Shown: positions 46,629 to 56,339, counted from the first letter of the stretch. The stretch: 64,000 nt of DNA from Vallitalea longa (GCF_027923465.1 NZ_BRLB01000001.1:682001-746000); one strand, 5' to 3'. Made by a program: numbers and translations. The notes: generated by a model from the letters alone, not told the origin.

Positions 46629-47594
46629 TTAGTCATATTCTACAAATTGTTTTTTATCTGTTTTTTTATTATGCCTAACATTATAACTAACCAGAACAAT
46701 AAAAATTACTGCTATTAGAATTTTATGTAGAAAAACAGAAATATGAATATAGGTAAATCCATTTTTTAATATAATAATAAATATTACTCCAAATATAGTA
46801 CCTTTTATAGAGCCATACCCTCCAACAATACTAACTCCTCCAAGAACCAGCATAATAATAAAAGTTATTTCATATCCACTATATCCTTCTATATATGCTT
46901 CACCAATTAAAGTAAGATGGATAAAAGCACTAATTCCAGCCATCAAACCGCAATATGCATAAGTAAATACTGTTATCCTATGCTTGTCATATCCTCTTCT
47001 TATCGCCTGCTTTTCATTTCCTCCTATTGCATATATGCCTCTTCCAATAGTAGTATATTTCAAAATGAAATAAGTAATCAAACCGATAATGATAATAAAT
47101 ATAATCTGAATCGGTATTCCAGCAATAGTCAGTCTACCAAACGATGTAATCTTTTGTGGTAATCCAAGTATATATCTTTTTTTTATAAAATATTTAATCA
47201 TACCCCTATATATAGTCATTGTAGCTATAGTGATAATGACCGAAGATACATTTAGTTTTGACACTAACATACCATTAATCCATCCCAAAACCATACCTAA
47301 AACACAAGCGATAATAAAAGCCTGCCATACGTTGATACTATACATTTTTAGAAGCTGTGCCACTATCACAGCAACAGAAGCTATCATAGAACCAATAGAT
47401 AAATCTATACCACCTAGTATCATGACTAACAATACTCCAAATGCACCAATAAAATAAACAGCATTACTCTTAAACAGATAAGACAACTCCGAAATTTTAA
47501 TAAAATTAGGATTAATGGAGGAAATCAATAAAACGAATAAAACAGATATTATTGCCAAGTAATACTCTTGAGCTATTTTATGTTTCTTCTTCAT
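46629..47594 (-). CDS. Sugar ABC transporter permease (second operon, upstream)
   Basis: Carbohydrate-uptake-2 permease of about 321 residues with LGGIDLSIGSMIASVAVIVA (about 60-79) and IMLVLGGVSIVGGYGSIKGT (about 254-273). It is the first gene of the operon. ATG 47594 lies 14 nt behind a GGAGGTG site, slightly long, and GTG codons within or upstream of that site are alternatives. It probably forms a heterodimer with the next permease. Substrate unknown. Confidence 0.85.
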   Translation of the reverse strand: MKKKHKIAQEYYLAIISVLFVLLISSINPNFIKISELSYLFKSNAVYFIGAFGVLLVMILGGIDLSIGSMIASVAVIVAQLLKMYSINVWQAFIIACVLGMVLGWINGMLVSKLNVSSVIITIATMTIYRGMIKYFIKKRYILGLPQKITSFGRLTIAGIPIQIIFIIIIGLITYFILKYTTIGRGIYAIGGNEKQAIRRGYDKHRITVFTYAYCGLMAGISAFIHLTLIGEAYIEGYSGYEITFIIMLVLGGVSIVGGYGSIKGTIFGVIFIIILKNGFTYIHISVFLHKILIAVIFIVLVSYNVRHNKKTDKKQFVEYD

Positions 47595-47634
47595 AGTATA
47601 GATATACACCTCCAAAGACAATGCTTATTAATTT

Positions 47635-47663
47635 AGTATCATATACTTTGCAAAAAATGTCAA
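47635..47663 (-). promoter_or_regulatory. Putative promoter of the second sugar ABC operon
   Basis: A perfect TTGACA, a 17-nt spacer and GATACT (4 of 6 matches to TATAAT) lie 40 nt upstream of the permease start. Confidence 0.5.
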
Positions 47664-47865
47664 TACTTTATCTCTTCCATTTGGTAGTTTTAGTTAGAAA
47701 ATCACAAAAAACATCATTTTATATATAATTCAACTATCAAACCTTCAATTTTATGGGGAAATAAAGAATTATTGTTTTGGTTTACAGAATAAAACAAATG
47801 TAAGTTTAGATAGAAAATATCAATGAAATAATAATCATACATATATTAATACGCACTAATATCAA

Positions 47866-47902
47866 AAAAGATCAGCAATATCTAACTTATTGCTGATCTT
47901 TT
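47866..47902 (-). terminator. Terminator after glutamine synthetase
   Basis: AAAGATCAGCAATA and TATTGCTGATCTTT are perfect arms with a short loop, followed by TTTTTTG on the minus strand. Confidence 0.88.
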
Positions 47903-47909
47903 ATAATTT

Positions 47910-49340
47910 TTATAAATCATAATACATCTCAAATTCTATTGGATTAGGCATAATATTAACTTTTGTTGCATCTCTCCTAATACGCTTCAATTGATCCTTG
48001 ACTATACCTTCAGTAAACACTCCACCGTTAAGTAGGAATTCATAATCCTTTTCTAGTTCATCTGCAGCCTCTTCAAGAGATTTTGGCAATCCTTTTATCT
48101 TAGCTTTTTCTTCATCTGGAAGATCAAAAATATTAACATCATAAGGTCCATAACCTTCTTTTGTAGGATCTATCTTGTTAATAATTCCATCCAACATAGC
48201 CATCATCAAAGCCGAGAAAGCTATATATGGATTACATGTTGCGTCAGATGGTCTAAATTCAAAACGTTTCGCTCCTGGTTTCTTAGCATATCCTGGTATC
48301 CTGATTACAGAACTTCTATTAGCAGTTGCAAAACAAACACTAACTGGAGCTTCATAGCCAGGTACAAGACGTTTATAAGAATTAGTACTAGGATTAGTAA
48401 AAGCCATAAGTGCTGGTGAATGTTTTAGAATACCTCCTATAGCATATAAAGCTGTATCACTCAAACCAGAGTATCCATTCTCATCATAAAAAACTGGCTT
48501 CTCATCTTTAAATAATTGGAAATGAACATGCATTCCATTCCCTGCTTCACCAAATATTGGTTTAGGCATGAAAGTAACTGTCTTACCATTTCTAACAGCT
48601 TCATTTTTCAAGACATACTTAGTAAGCATTGTTCTATCAGCCATTTCCAATAAACCACTGAAACTCAATTCAAATTCAAGTTGTCCAGGTCCACCTACTT
48701 CTGGATGATGATATTTAACGGGTACGCCAAGTTCCTCAAGCATTATCATCATTTTATTTCTAAGATTATAATTGACATCATTAGGAATATCTACATGATA
48801 TCCATCATGATGGCTAACTTTGAATCCCAGATTCTTAGTATCCCTGTTTCCCATATTCCAATCTGCTTGATCTGAATCCAAATAAACTTCCATATGGTTA
48901 GGAGTAGTTTTATATGAGATGTGGTCAAGGATGTAAAATTCAAATTCTGGTCCATATAAAGTTTTATCTGCTATACCAGTTTCCACCATATATTTCTCTG
49001 CCTTTTCGGCAACATATCTTGGGTCACCTTCAAACCTCTCAATTTTATCTCCTATTGCATAAATATTGCCAATCATAGTAATCGTAGGTACTTCATTAAA
49101 AGGATCTACAAATGCACTGCTTAAATCAGGAATAAAAACCATATCTGATTTTTCAACTGTTAAAAATCCATAACTTGAACCATCGAACCCAATACCATCT
49201 TCTAAAGTTTTTTCTGTGAATCTTGCTGTAGGAATTGTTAAATGATGCCATTTTCCCGCTAGATCAATTACTTTGAAATCAATTACTTTTATTTCGTGTA
49301 TTTTGCAATAATTTTTCAGCTCACCTAAATTTTTAAACAT
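47910..49340 (-). CDS. glnA: Glutamine synthetase, type I
   Basis: ATP-dependent amidation of glutamate, the main ammonia assimilation step. The 476 residues are full length. Signatures include DGSSYGFLTVEKSDM (about 53), GPEFEFYILD (about 127), the ammonia/ATP-site NGMHVHFQLF (about 268), NPSTNSYKRLVPGYEAPV (about 319-336) and RFEFRPSDATCNPYIAFSAL (about 361). At the position of the adenylylated tyrosine of enterobacterial enzymes (NLYDLPPEE) it reads NIFDLPDEE, with Phe, so adenylylation control is excluded here. A GGGGGATG site precedes the ATG. Monocistronic. Confidence 0.95.
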   Translation of the reverse strand: MFKNLGELKNYCKIHEIKVIDFKVIDLAGKWHHLTIPTARFTEKTLEDGIGFDGSSYGFLTVEKSDMVFIPDLSSAFVDPFNEVPTITMIGNIYAIGDKIERFEGDPRYVAEKAEKYMVETGIADKTLYGPEFEFYILDHISYKTTPNHMEVYLDSDQADWNMGNRDTKNLGFKVSHHDGYHVDIPNDVNYNLRNKMMIMLEELGVPVKYHHPEVGGPGQLEFELSFSGLLEMADRTMLTKYVLKNEAVRNGKTVTFMPKPIFGEAGNGMHVHFQLFKDEKPVFYDENGYSGLSDTALYAIGGILKHSPALMAFTNPSTNSYKRLVPGYEAPVSVCFATANRSSVIRIPGYAKKPGAKRFEFRPSDATCNPYIAFSALMMAMLDGIINKIDPTKEGYGPYDVNIFDLPDEEKAKIKGLPKSLEEAADELEKDYEFLLNGGVFTEGIVKDQLKRIRRDATKVNIMPNPIEFEMYYDL

Positions 49341-49567
49341 ATAGCATCCCCCTAAATCATAAGTTTTGGTAACTGCATTTTAAAACATATTATGTCTTAT
49401 TACAACACGAAATAGCTTATATAATTATTAAATGAAATATTCCTTATTAAATTAATTTTATAGTGGAAATACTTGCTATAAAAAGCCAATTGGCTTCCAA
49501 TACTAGTGATATATTTTAAAAACATTCACATCTCTCTCATCCGTTAAAACCAACCTATGGCGGGTAA
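49341..49567. other. Upstream region of glnA
   Basis: No gene. A palindrome AAGCC-AATT-GGCTT lies at about 49480-49494 and on the minus strand runs into TTTTAT. I found no clear GlnR-type operator. Confidence 0.4.
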
Positions 49568-49605
49568 ACAAAAAGAGCATTTACTCCAAAGTAAATACTC
49601 TTTTC
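49568..49605 (-). terminator. Terminator after the SLH surface protein
   Basis: AAAAGAG-N-ATTTACT pairs with AGTAAAT-N-CTCTTTT across a 4-nt loop, then TTTTTG on the minus strand, about 75 nt past the stop. Confidence 0.85.
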
Positions 49606-49678
49606 TTCAAATCATGTTTGTGGAAAATTTCACACCCCAAGGGGGGTCAGTGAAGATACGTCGTGGTAACCCAACTTC

Positions 49679-52600
49679 CTATTTTACAGTTACACTTACT
49701 GTATCCGTTACAACTTCATCAACACCACTAGCATCAATAACATCTGTTACAACTTCTACACCTAAAACATAATCATCTTCATCAACTAAAGTATTTTCAG
49801 CTATTTTAATCCTGTTTGCATTTGTAGTTAAAGCATTATCAAATGTAACTACTACTTGCCCACCTGTTATCTCTACAATGTCATTACTATCTAAAGGTTC
49901 GAAATTATTACCATCTGTTGCTATTTCTATATTTGATTTAAAATCATATATAAAATTAGTATACTCATTAATTTTTTTACTAAATGTTAACGTAACTATT
50001 TTATTAGTTTCATCGATTTCTGCACTTTGCAATTCTGGTATTAATTTCCATTCTCCAACTCCTGCGTCAATATCATTTTTAATAATATCTGAATCAATAT
50101 TTTTTATTAGAATTTCCCCACTAGATGGATTGTTGCCAGATGTTTCATTTCCCTTATAAAATACCATTTTTCTTGTACCAGCATTTATCATCATATATTC
50201 CTCTCTTATGCATTCTTTAGAAAATGATTCTAACTGCTCATTATTTTCGTTATAACAATATAAGCCTGAAACGTCACTAATATTTTTAAGATTCATTTCA
50301 TTTTCAACATAAATTGTATTAGAGCCACCACTTATATTTGCATACCAACCATCTTCTGCTACTATACTATCATTATCGTTATATTGTATAGTATTATTAC
50401 CATAGTCATCAAGCTTCTTTATTGCTTCAGCATCTTCGGTCGTTAATTCTATGCAAATAGTAGTATTAGCGCTACTTTGTGAATAGCAATATTTCCCCGG
50501 TTCTAAGTCATTCGTATGTCCAACTTTTTGGTAATTGCTTTGTAATTTATAAGCTACATCTGATGATGTTGTATATGTTAATTTGTTTATATTAACTTCT
50601 TGTGTTAAGTTTCCTATTATGTCAATATCTAATCGGTTATTATTTTCTATGAATTGTGAATATCTATTAGGATACGTAAAACTAATTTTTTCATCAATAC
50701 TGCAATCAAAAACATTTATTATTACATCATGTATTGCTACTTCATCTTTATCCTTTAACGTACTTCTATATATTTTAATTTTATCATTATTTGTTAATGG
50801 ATTTTTAAATGTTATTATTAATTTTTCACCTACAATTATTACTTCGTCATCATCACTTAAATTAACAAATTCACCATTATCTTTAGAAATATTTATATCT
50901 TGTTTAATATATTCTACATCATTAAATCCAATATTTTTATTAAATTTTAATGTTAGTATCTTATGAGTTGCATCAATTGTTTTATGTGTAAGCTTTGGTG
51001 CATCTATCCAATCCTTATCATCTATTACAATACCATTATTTATTATATCTTCTGTAACTTTAATTATCTTAATTTCTCCACTTAATTTAAAATTATACTC
51101 ATCTTTAGTAAATATAAGCTTATCTGTTCCTTCATCTATCCAAAGAACATCATCATACTGGTCTATAGAACTAGATGAAAAATTATAATTATTTTTGTTA
51201 TAAGAAAATACTCCCTTTGGTATTGTATTCTCAAATGTAATTTTTATTTTATTGCCAATATTAACGAACTTAGTTCCACCTTTTACATCCGAATACCAAC
51301 CATCATCAGCTACTAATATATCTCCTTGTCCTACATAACAATTAGGATTACCAAGTCCTTCTAGTTTTTGTATTTTATTTGCATCTTCTTCGTTTAACTT
51401 AAGATATATTTGTGTTAATCCAATTTCTTTTCCATCAATATGTGTTACCATTTCTATATAACTATAACTACCTGCTACTAATTTAGATGTATCATCAACT
51501 TTTACATATTTTTGTAATGTATGAAAATTTGCATTAATATCTTCTGAGTCTAAATACTTAAATTTAGTTGTATCAATATCTTCAGTTAAATTACCTTTTA
51601 CAGTAAATCTTATTTCATTTGTGTTATATGCAAAGTCAACCAATATATCTTGTTCAGTATTAAAGCCAATCTCATCAATAATTGTAGTTTTAATAGTAAA
51701 GCTAATCTTTGTTATATTCCCAGCATTATCAGTCACAGTTAAAATATATTCTCCTGCTTCTGTAATATCTGTTCCTAATTTATAACTTAATGCTATATTA
51801 CCTTTAGTTAGTGTTACAGTTTTAATATCTGTATCAGTTGATACTGGTGTTACCTTTGTTTGATATTCTTTATTATTTTCTACTCCTGTGATTATAGGTG
51901 CTGTTGTATCTTCTTTCCCAAAATTATCTTCGGTAACTGGTATCCAGTTACTATCATCTACTGTAATACCGTTTTCAATAAAATCATCTTTATATTTTAT
52001 TATCTTCATCTCTCCACTAGTTGGATCTACAGTAGGATCATACTCTCCTTTATAAAAAACAATCTTTTTTGTATGTGTATTTACTAATATTGTCTCATTA
52101 CTATTTTCATTGCCTGATAAGCGTCTAGTATCAGTTAAAATTCCATCACTACCATATACAAATACTCCACCTTGTATAGAAGTTTTTAAATTAACCTTGA
52201 TATCATTACTTATTTGCATTGATTTAATACCAGCTTTTGCGTTACTATACCATCCTTCACTTGCTTCTAATCTATCATTATCGTTGTTTGGAAAATCACT
52301 AACATTACCATATCCATCAAGACTTTTAATTGCTTTAGCATCTTTGCTAAATAATTTCATATTAATATAAGTATCATCACCAATATCTAAATAACAATAT
52401 TCTCCTTGTTTTAGATCTGATTTTAAATCAACGAGAACATATTTATCAGATAGCCCGTATCCATATATTGCATCTTTTGAAGTCTTGTAAATTAATTTAC
52501 TTGTATCTATTGATGCTGTTATGATTCCATGTGTATTAAATCTAATTTCGTCATTATTTTCTATAAATGAAGCCACTACAATAGGATTAAAATCAATTTC

Positions 52601-54613
52601 ATCACTAATTATCGTTTTAATAGCAAAGTTAATCTTTGTTATATTCCCAGCATTATCAGTCACAGTTAAAATATATTCTCCTGCTTCTGTAATATCTGTT
52701 CCTAATTTATAACTTACTGCTGTATCACCTTTAGTTAGTGTTACAGTTTTGATATCTGTATCAGTTGATACAGGTGTTACCTTTGTTTGATATTCTTTAT
52801 TATTTTCTACTCCTGTGATTACAGGTGCTGTTGTATCTTCTTCCCCAGTATTATAATCTACTGCTGTAAATGTTGCTACAACTGCTGTTGCTGAATTACC
52901 TGCTGTATCTGATACAGTGTAAGTTACTATTACTGTATTTCCTACTGTTTTTAAGTGTTCTCTTGCTGATGTTAAATTTGTTACATTAGCTTCACTATCA
53001 TCACTTGTATATGCTATTTTAATTTTAGATGTTATATCACCATCTTTATTATCACTTGCTTTTGTAGCTGGTGCTTCCCATGTTGAAGTAGCTGATACTT
53101 CTACATTTGAACTAGCTACATTTTCTATTACAGGTTTTGTTGTATCAGATGTTGATGTAGATGAACTTCCACCTGATGAATGATGGCTACTGCTTGAACT
53201 GCTTGATTTCGTAGATGTACTTACGTTACTGCCTTTTTTTATTGTTTTTCCGTTTGCTTTTACATCTGTTGCATCATTAGCTACTTTTTTGACTTTACCA
53301 TCTATGTCTATGTCTGTTCCCTTAGCATCCTTATCTATTGATAGTTTTCCTACCTCTGCACCTCTATCTACTGATAAATCTGTTTTTTCTTCTAATGCAA
53401 TGCTTTCAACCTTAGTTCCTTTTTTCATTTCTATTTTTGCACCTTCAGCTTTTGATACTAAGCTCTTAACTGTAGCTTTTAGCATTTTTACTGTTGGTAT
53501 TTTTCTATCATCATTACCTTTGATTTCTACTTGCTCTATATCACAATCATCAAAAGTCAATTCATTTGATGAACTGATTGTTACACCTTCAAAATCTCCA
53601 CTAAACTCTGCATCTTGCTCACATGGAACTTTTTCTGATACTTCTACATCTTTAAAACCATTGTATTTCTTAGCAATACTTTCCTCTTCTAATTTAGCTC
53701 CCGATTCTAGTATTACATTTTTGATGTTTGATTCTCCTTTTGATACTAAACGTACTTTACCATTTGCTTTGTTGACTATTACATCTTCAATTGTAGAATC
53801 AATAAAATAAACGCTGTTTTCTCCACCACCGTTTATATATGTCTTACCTGATACTTCTACATTTTGCAATGTAACTTCTCCTTCTTCGATACCCTCTGTT
53901 AAATATAAGTCTCCTTGTATTTCAACATCTTTTAAAGTTACACCTGATGTATTAATTATTGCAGACCCTTTTAATTTTTGATTTGAATATGTACCTTTTT
54001 TGTTAAAATATCCTTTGATTACGTTATCTACCATTTTTAATGCTTCTGAACGCTTTATAACATTACTTGGCTTGAAGCTTCCATCTGGATAACCATTTAT
54101 AAAACCTTTGGAATACAATACCTTAACTGGCTCTGACGCATACTCTGATATTTCATATGTATCGGTAAAAGTCTTACTTTCACTGCTTTTAGTTGTTTGC
54201 ATCTGTAATACATTGTATAGTATTGTTGCCGCTTGCTCTCTATTTAATTCCTTTGTTGGAAGTGCCTTAGCATCTACAAAATCCTTTAAATAGCCTGCTT
54301 GCTTAGCTTTTGCAAAGTTATCTGTGTACCATTGACCACTCTTCACATCGCTGTAGTTCTTACTTGCTTTCTCTGTAAAATTAAAAATCTTGTTTATTAT
54401 TTTTACAAACTCTGCTCTTGTTATGTCATCATTTGGATGAACAGTTCCATCATTGAAGCCATTAATAACTCCATTACCTGCCCATTTATTTATGCAATCT
54501 TTAGCCCAATGTCCCTGTAGGTCGCTAAAATCTGCATAAGCAAACGATCCCGTAAATAGAAACGTTAGGATGAATATAAATATTAATTTTGAATTTCTAA
54601 AATTATTGTTCAT
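49679..54613 (-). CDS. Large S-layer homology domain surface protein with repeated Ig-like modules
   Basis: Secreted protein of 1644 residues. In order: signal peptide (1-27); three SLH domains (about 28-210; DLQGHWAKDCINKWAGNGVI is the first) that attach to wall polymer; a repetitive beta region resembling polymer-forming bactofilin-type coils (about 215-440); a Ser/His/Gly linker (about 460-490); a DUF5011-like Ig domain beginning DTTKPVIENV; two near-identical ~75-residue Ig-like repeats (EDTTAPVITGVENNKEYQTK); three copies of a ~200-residue module with a GWY-S/A motif; and C-terminal Ig-like domains. ATG 54613 has a perfect AGGAGG site. No enzyme domain is evident, so a structural or adhesive role is inferred. 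Confidence 0.88.
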   Translation of the reverse strand: MNNNFRNSKLIFIFILTFLFTGSFAYADFSDLQGHWAKDCINKWAGNGVINGFNDGTVHPNDDITRAEFVKIINKIFNFTEKASKNYSDVKSGQWYTDNFAKAKQAGYLKDFVDAKALPTKELNREQAATILYNVLQMQTTKSSESKTFTDTYEISEYASEPVKVLYSKGFINGYPDGSFKPSNVIKRSEALKMVDNVIKGYFNKKGTYSNQKLKGSAIINTSGVTLKDVEIQGDLYLTEGIEEGEVTLQNVEVSGKTYINGGGENSVYFIDSTIEDVIVNKANGKVRLVSKGESNIKNVILESGAKLEEESIAKKYNGFKDVEVSEKVPCEQDAEFSGDFEGVTISSSNELTFDDCDIEQVEIKGNDDRKIPTVKMLKATVKSLVSKAEGAKIEMKKGTKVESIALEEKTDLSVDRGAEVGKLSIDKDAKGTDIDIDGKVKKVANDATDVKANGKTIKKGSNVSTSTKSSSSSSSHHSSGGSSSTSTSDTTKPVIENVASSNVEVSATSTWEAPATKASDNKDGDITSKIKIAYTSDDSEANVTNLTSAREHLKTVGNTVIVTYTVSDTAGNSATAVVATFTAVDYNTGEEDTTAPVITGVENNKEYQTKVTPVSTDTDIKTVTLTKGDTAVSYKLGTDITEAGEYILTVTDNAGNITKINFAIKTIISDEIDFNPIVVASFIENNDEIRFNTHGIITASIDTSKLIYKTSKDAIYGYGLSDKYVLVDLKSDLKQGEYCYLDIGDDTYINMKLFSKDAKAIKSLDGYGNVSDFPNNDNDRLEASEGWYSNAKAGIKSMQISNDIKVNLKTSIQGGVFVYGSDGILTDTRRLSGNENSNETILVNTHTKKIVFYKGEYDPTVDPTSGEMKIIKYKDDFIENGITVDDSNWIPVTEDNFGKEDTTAPIITGVENNKEYQTKVTPVSTDTDIKTVTLTKGNIALSYKLGTDITEAGEYILTVTDNAGNITKISFTIKTTIIDEIGFNTEQDILVDFAYNTNEIRFTVKGNLTEDIDTTKFKYLDSEDINANFHTLQKYVKVDDTSKLVAGSYSYIEMVTHIDGKEIGLTQIYLKLNEEDANKIQKLEGLGNPNCYVGQGDILVADDGWYSDVKGGTKFVNIGNKIKITFENTIPKGVFSYNKNNYNFSSSSIDQYDDVLWIDEGTDKLIFTKDEYNFKLSGEIKIIKVTEDIINNGIVIDDKDWIDAPKLTHKTIDATHKILTLKFNKNIGFNDVEYIKQDINISKDNGEFVNLSDDDEVIIVGEKLIITFKNPLTNNDKIKIYRSTLKDKDEVAIHDVIINVFDCSIDEKISFTYPNRYSQFIENNNRLDIDIIGNLTQEVNINKLTYTTSSDVAYKLQSNYQKVGHTNDLEPGKYCYSQSSANTTICIELTTEDAEAIKKLDDYGNNTIQYNDNDSIVAEDGWYANISGGSNTIYVENEMNLKNISDVSGLYCYNENNEQLESFSKECIREEYMMINAGTRKMVFYKGNETSGNNPSSGEILIKNIDSDIIKNDIDAGVGEWKLIPELQSAEIDETNKIVTLTFSKKINEYTNFIYDFKSNIEIATDGNNFEPLDSNDIVEITGGQVVVTFDNALTTNANRIKIAENTLVDEDDYVLGVEVVTDVIDASGVDEVVTDTVSVTVK
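51698..51920 (-). repeat. Internal direct repeat of the SLH gene, copy B
   Basis: About 223 bp nearly identical at the DNA level to 52625-52846. It encodes the EDTTAPxITGVENN Ig-like module. Confidence 0.85.
52625..52846 (-). repeat. Internal direct repeat of the SLH gene, copy A
   Basis: Partner of 51698-51920; only scattered base changes separate the two, including at silent positions, which points to recent duplication or gene conversion. Confidence 0.85.
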
Positions 54614-54671
54614 TTTTTTCCTCCTAAAATATATTATAGTCTTTATAGTAATATATAGACATATAAATATT

Positions 54672-54700
54672 AGTGTAGCCCCATATATAGAACTTGTCAA
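54672..54700 (-). promoter_or_regulatory. Putative promoter of the SLH protein gene
   Basis: A perfect TTGACA, a 17-nt spacer and TACACT (4 of 6) give a leader of about 50 nt. The remaining gap to 55218 holds only a terminator and AT-rich sequence. Confidence 0.5.
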
Positions 54701-54842
54701 TTAAAATTTGTATTATTATGTAATTAATTGACGTATTTAGAAATATATTGACAAATAAAATATTTATTTTATTACAATGTGTAATCTATAATTACTTTTT
54801 TCTAAATACAATAATTATTTTTCTGAATAATTTTCTTTAACT

Positions 54843-54883
54843 AAAAAAATCAGAAAAGCATATTATATATAGCTCCTCTGATT
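54843..54883 (-). terminator. Terminator of the microcompartment operon
   Basis: On the minus strand ATCAGA-GG-AGC pairs with GCT-TT-TCTGAT, followed by TTTTTT. It lies about 335 nt past the last shell gene, the first strong terminator downstream of it. Confidence 0.65.
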
Positions 54884-55218
54884 AGTTAACTATCTTTAAT
54901 TATGATATGTTTTTAATTATATAACACAATATATTAAATCATTCATCCGACATATGCATTTTTTAATAGATTGACATTTAATTCAAGGCTACTGCCTATA
55001 AATTAACAATGTCAAAAAGATATGTAACATAACTAATTTCACAGTCAATACTAGATCGTCCAGTTTCCTTACTTTATGTAGATTCTACAATAGGTTAATA
55101 TTCGCACATTTACGCAAAAATAACTCCCCTTAATGTATCACAAATCCAAAAATCAATTACTCAATCTTCAGCATCATGAACTTTCTACAAATAAAAAGAG
55201 TTATATCTATGTCTATAT

Positions 55219-55770
55219 TTATTTAATTAATGTATCCCAAATCATTGGGTCTGGACTAGCTATTATAGAATGGCTTACAAGCTTATCCTTCTCAGTAACA
55301 TATTTTATCGCAGCCTTAGAGGAAGCTTCTACCGCCGCTACTTCACCAGCAAAAAATACTAAAGCCTTTCCACCTAATTCTCTAGCCATCTTTATCTTAA
55401 GTATATAACATCTAGCTGTCTTAGCTATCATATCAGCTGCCTCAATAAGACATGGCACATTAGAAGTTTCTATTATTCCCATCGCTTCATCTTTATTTAT
55501 CTCATACTTACCATTGAAGGCATCAAATACGCTATCGTGAGGATTACCTAATATAAAATAATCACTTACAATCTCTTCATACTCTATACTCTTCTCAATA
55601 GCCGCATTGATTGAACTTAACTTACCACGAATAATAACCATATATTTTCCAGGACATGTTATAATAGATTTAACAATAATTACATTAGCTGCTTTCACCA
55701 TCAAATCAGTTACGCTTATACCCATTGCAATATTCTTAAACTCCACCATACCTAAAGCATACTCCATCAT
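55219..55770 (-). CDS. pduT: Tandem-domain BMC shell protein, PduT-like
   Basis: Shell trimer component with two BMC domains in about 183 residues. The first domain begins MEYALGMVEFKNIAMG and the second EAMGIIETSNVPCLIEAAD (about residue 95). Numbering from MEYALG, the motif IITCPGKY places a cysteine at position 38, the position that binds a [4Fe-4S] cluster in the pore of Salmonella PduT, so electron transfer across the shell is plausible. GAGGTGG precedes two adjacent ATGs (55770 and 55767); either may be used. It is the last gene of the operon, 15 nt after the vertex protein gene. Confidence 0.9.
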   Translation of the reverse strand: MMEYALGMVEFKNIAMGISVTDLMVKAANVIIVKSIITCPGKYMVIIRGKLSSINAAIEKSIEYEEIVSDYFILGNPHDSVFDAFNGKYEINKDEAMGIIETSNVPCLIEAADMIAKTARCYILKIKMARELGGKALVFFAGEVAAVEASSKAAIKYVTEKDKLVSHSIIASPDPMIWDTLIK

Positions 55771-55785
55771 TACCACCTCTATTAC

Positions 55786-56055
55786 CTAAAAAGTATCTAA
55801 AATATCATTCTCATCATCTATAATACCAACAACTGCCGCATCAATAGAAGCCTCTTTCAACGCTCCTATCCTAGCTGCACTCCCTAGTGCCACCAACACA
55901 AAATCACCTATACCAGCACCAACCTGATCAACCGCAACAATCCTCTTATCAGTTCCCATATTAGAAGCACTTTCAATAACTAAGAATTTACTTCCAACCA
56001 GATTATTAAGCTTCCTAGTCGATACCAAAGTCCCTATCACTTTACCAATAATCAT
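55786..56055 (-). CDS. pduN: BMC vertex protein, EutN/PduN/CcmL family
   Basis: Pentamer that caps the vertices of the polyhedral shell. The 89 residues open with MIIGKVIGTLVSTRKLNNLVG, shown here in part as GKVIGTLVSTRK, and include AVDQVGAGIGDFVLVALGSA (about 42-61) and DAAVVGIIDD (about 71), all standard for the family. An AGGTGA site precedes the ATG. It lies between the repeat-bearing intergenic region and the PduT-like gene. Confidence 0.93.
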   Translation of the reverse strand: MIIGKVIGTLVSTRKLNNLVGSKFLVIESASNMGTDKRIVAVDQVGAGIGDFVLVALGSAARIGALKEASIDAAVVGIIDDENDILDTF

Positions 56056-56188
56056 ATTATTTTTTCACCTACCTACACCTACTCATATTTAATCCCATTA
56101 TTAAATTAATCTATAATAAAATTTCTCATATTATTCAATTATCCAAATTACCAATACTATCTAACTATCTAAACTACATATCCGTCTT

Positions 56189-56253
56189 AGAACAAAGAGG
56201 CTACGCCTCATAAAAGATTTCAAGGATAATAGAAAGTAGAACTTTCCTATTTA
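56189..56253 (+). repeat. 65-bp interspersed repeat, copy 2
   Basis: Same orientation and 61 of 65 identical to 14226-14290. It lies inside the microcompartment operon between pduL and the vertex gene, directly beside a large palindrome. Confidence 0.8.
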
Positions 56254-56263
56254 ACAAGAAAAA

Positions 56264-56339
56264 GGGGTGTAAAGTGTTAGAATCACGCAAACCGACTACT
56301 CCTCAGGGTAAGGCAAGTGATTCTAACACTTTACACCCC
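56264..56339. repeat. Palindromic stem-loop with conserved loop, copy 1
   Basis: Perfect 23-bp arms (56264-56286 and 56317-56339, containing GTGTTAGAATCAC) enclose a 30-nt loop reading ACCGAC...CTCAGGGTAAGGCAA on the plus strand. It begins 18 nt past the pduL stop in the direction of transcription. No T run follows. Confidence 0.85.

Noticed and set aside
49341-49678. Glutamine riboswitch or GlnR operator ahead of glnA
   Set aside because: No TGTNA-N7-TNACA operator and no recognisable riboswitch core; only a short palindrome is present.
49679-54613. Several plus-strand frames of 60-173 codons inside the SLH gene
   Set aside because: The minus-strand gene is continuous, with a signal peptide and clear domains; the opposite frames lack ribosome binding sites.
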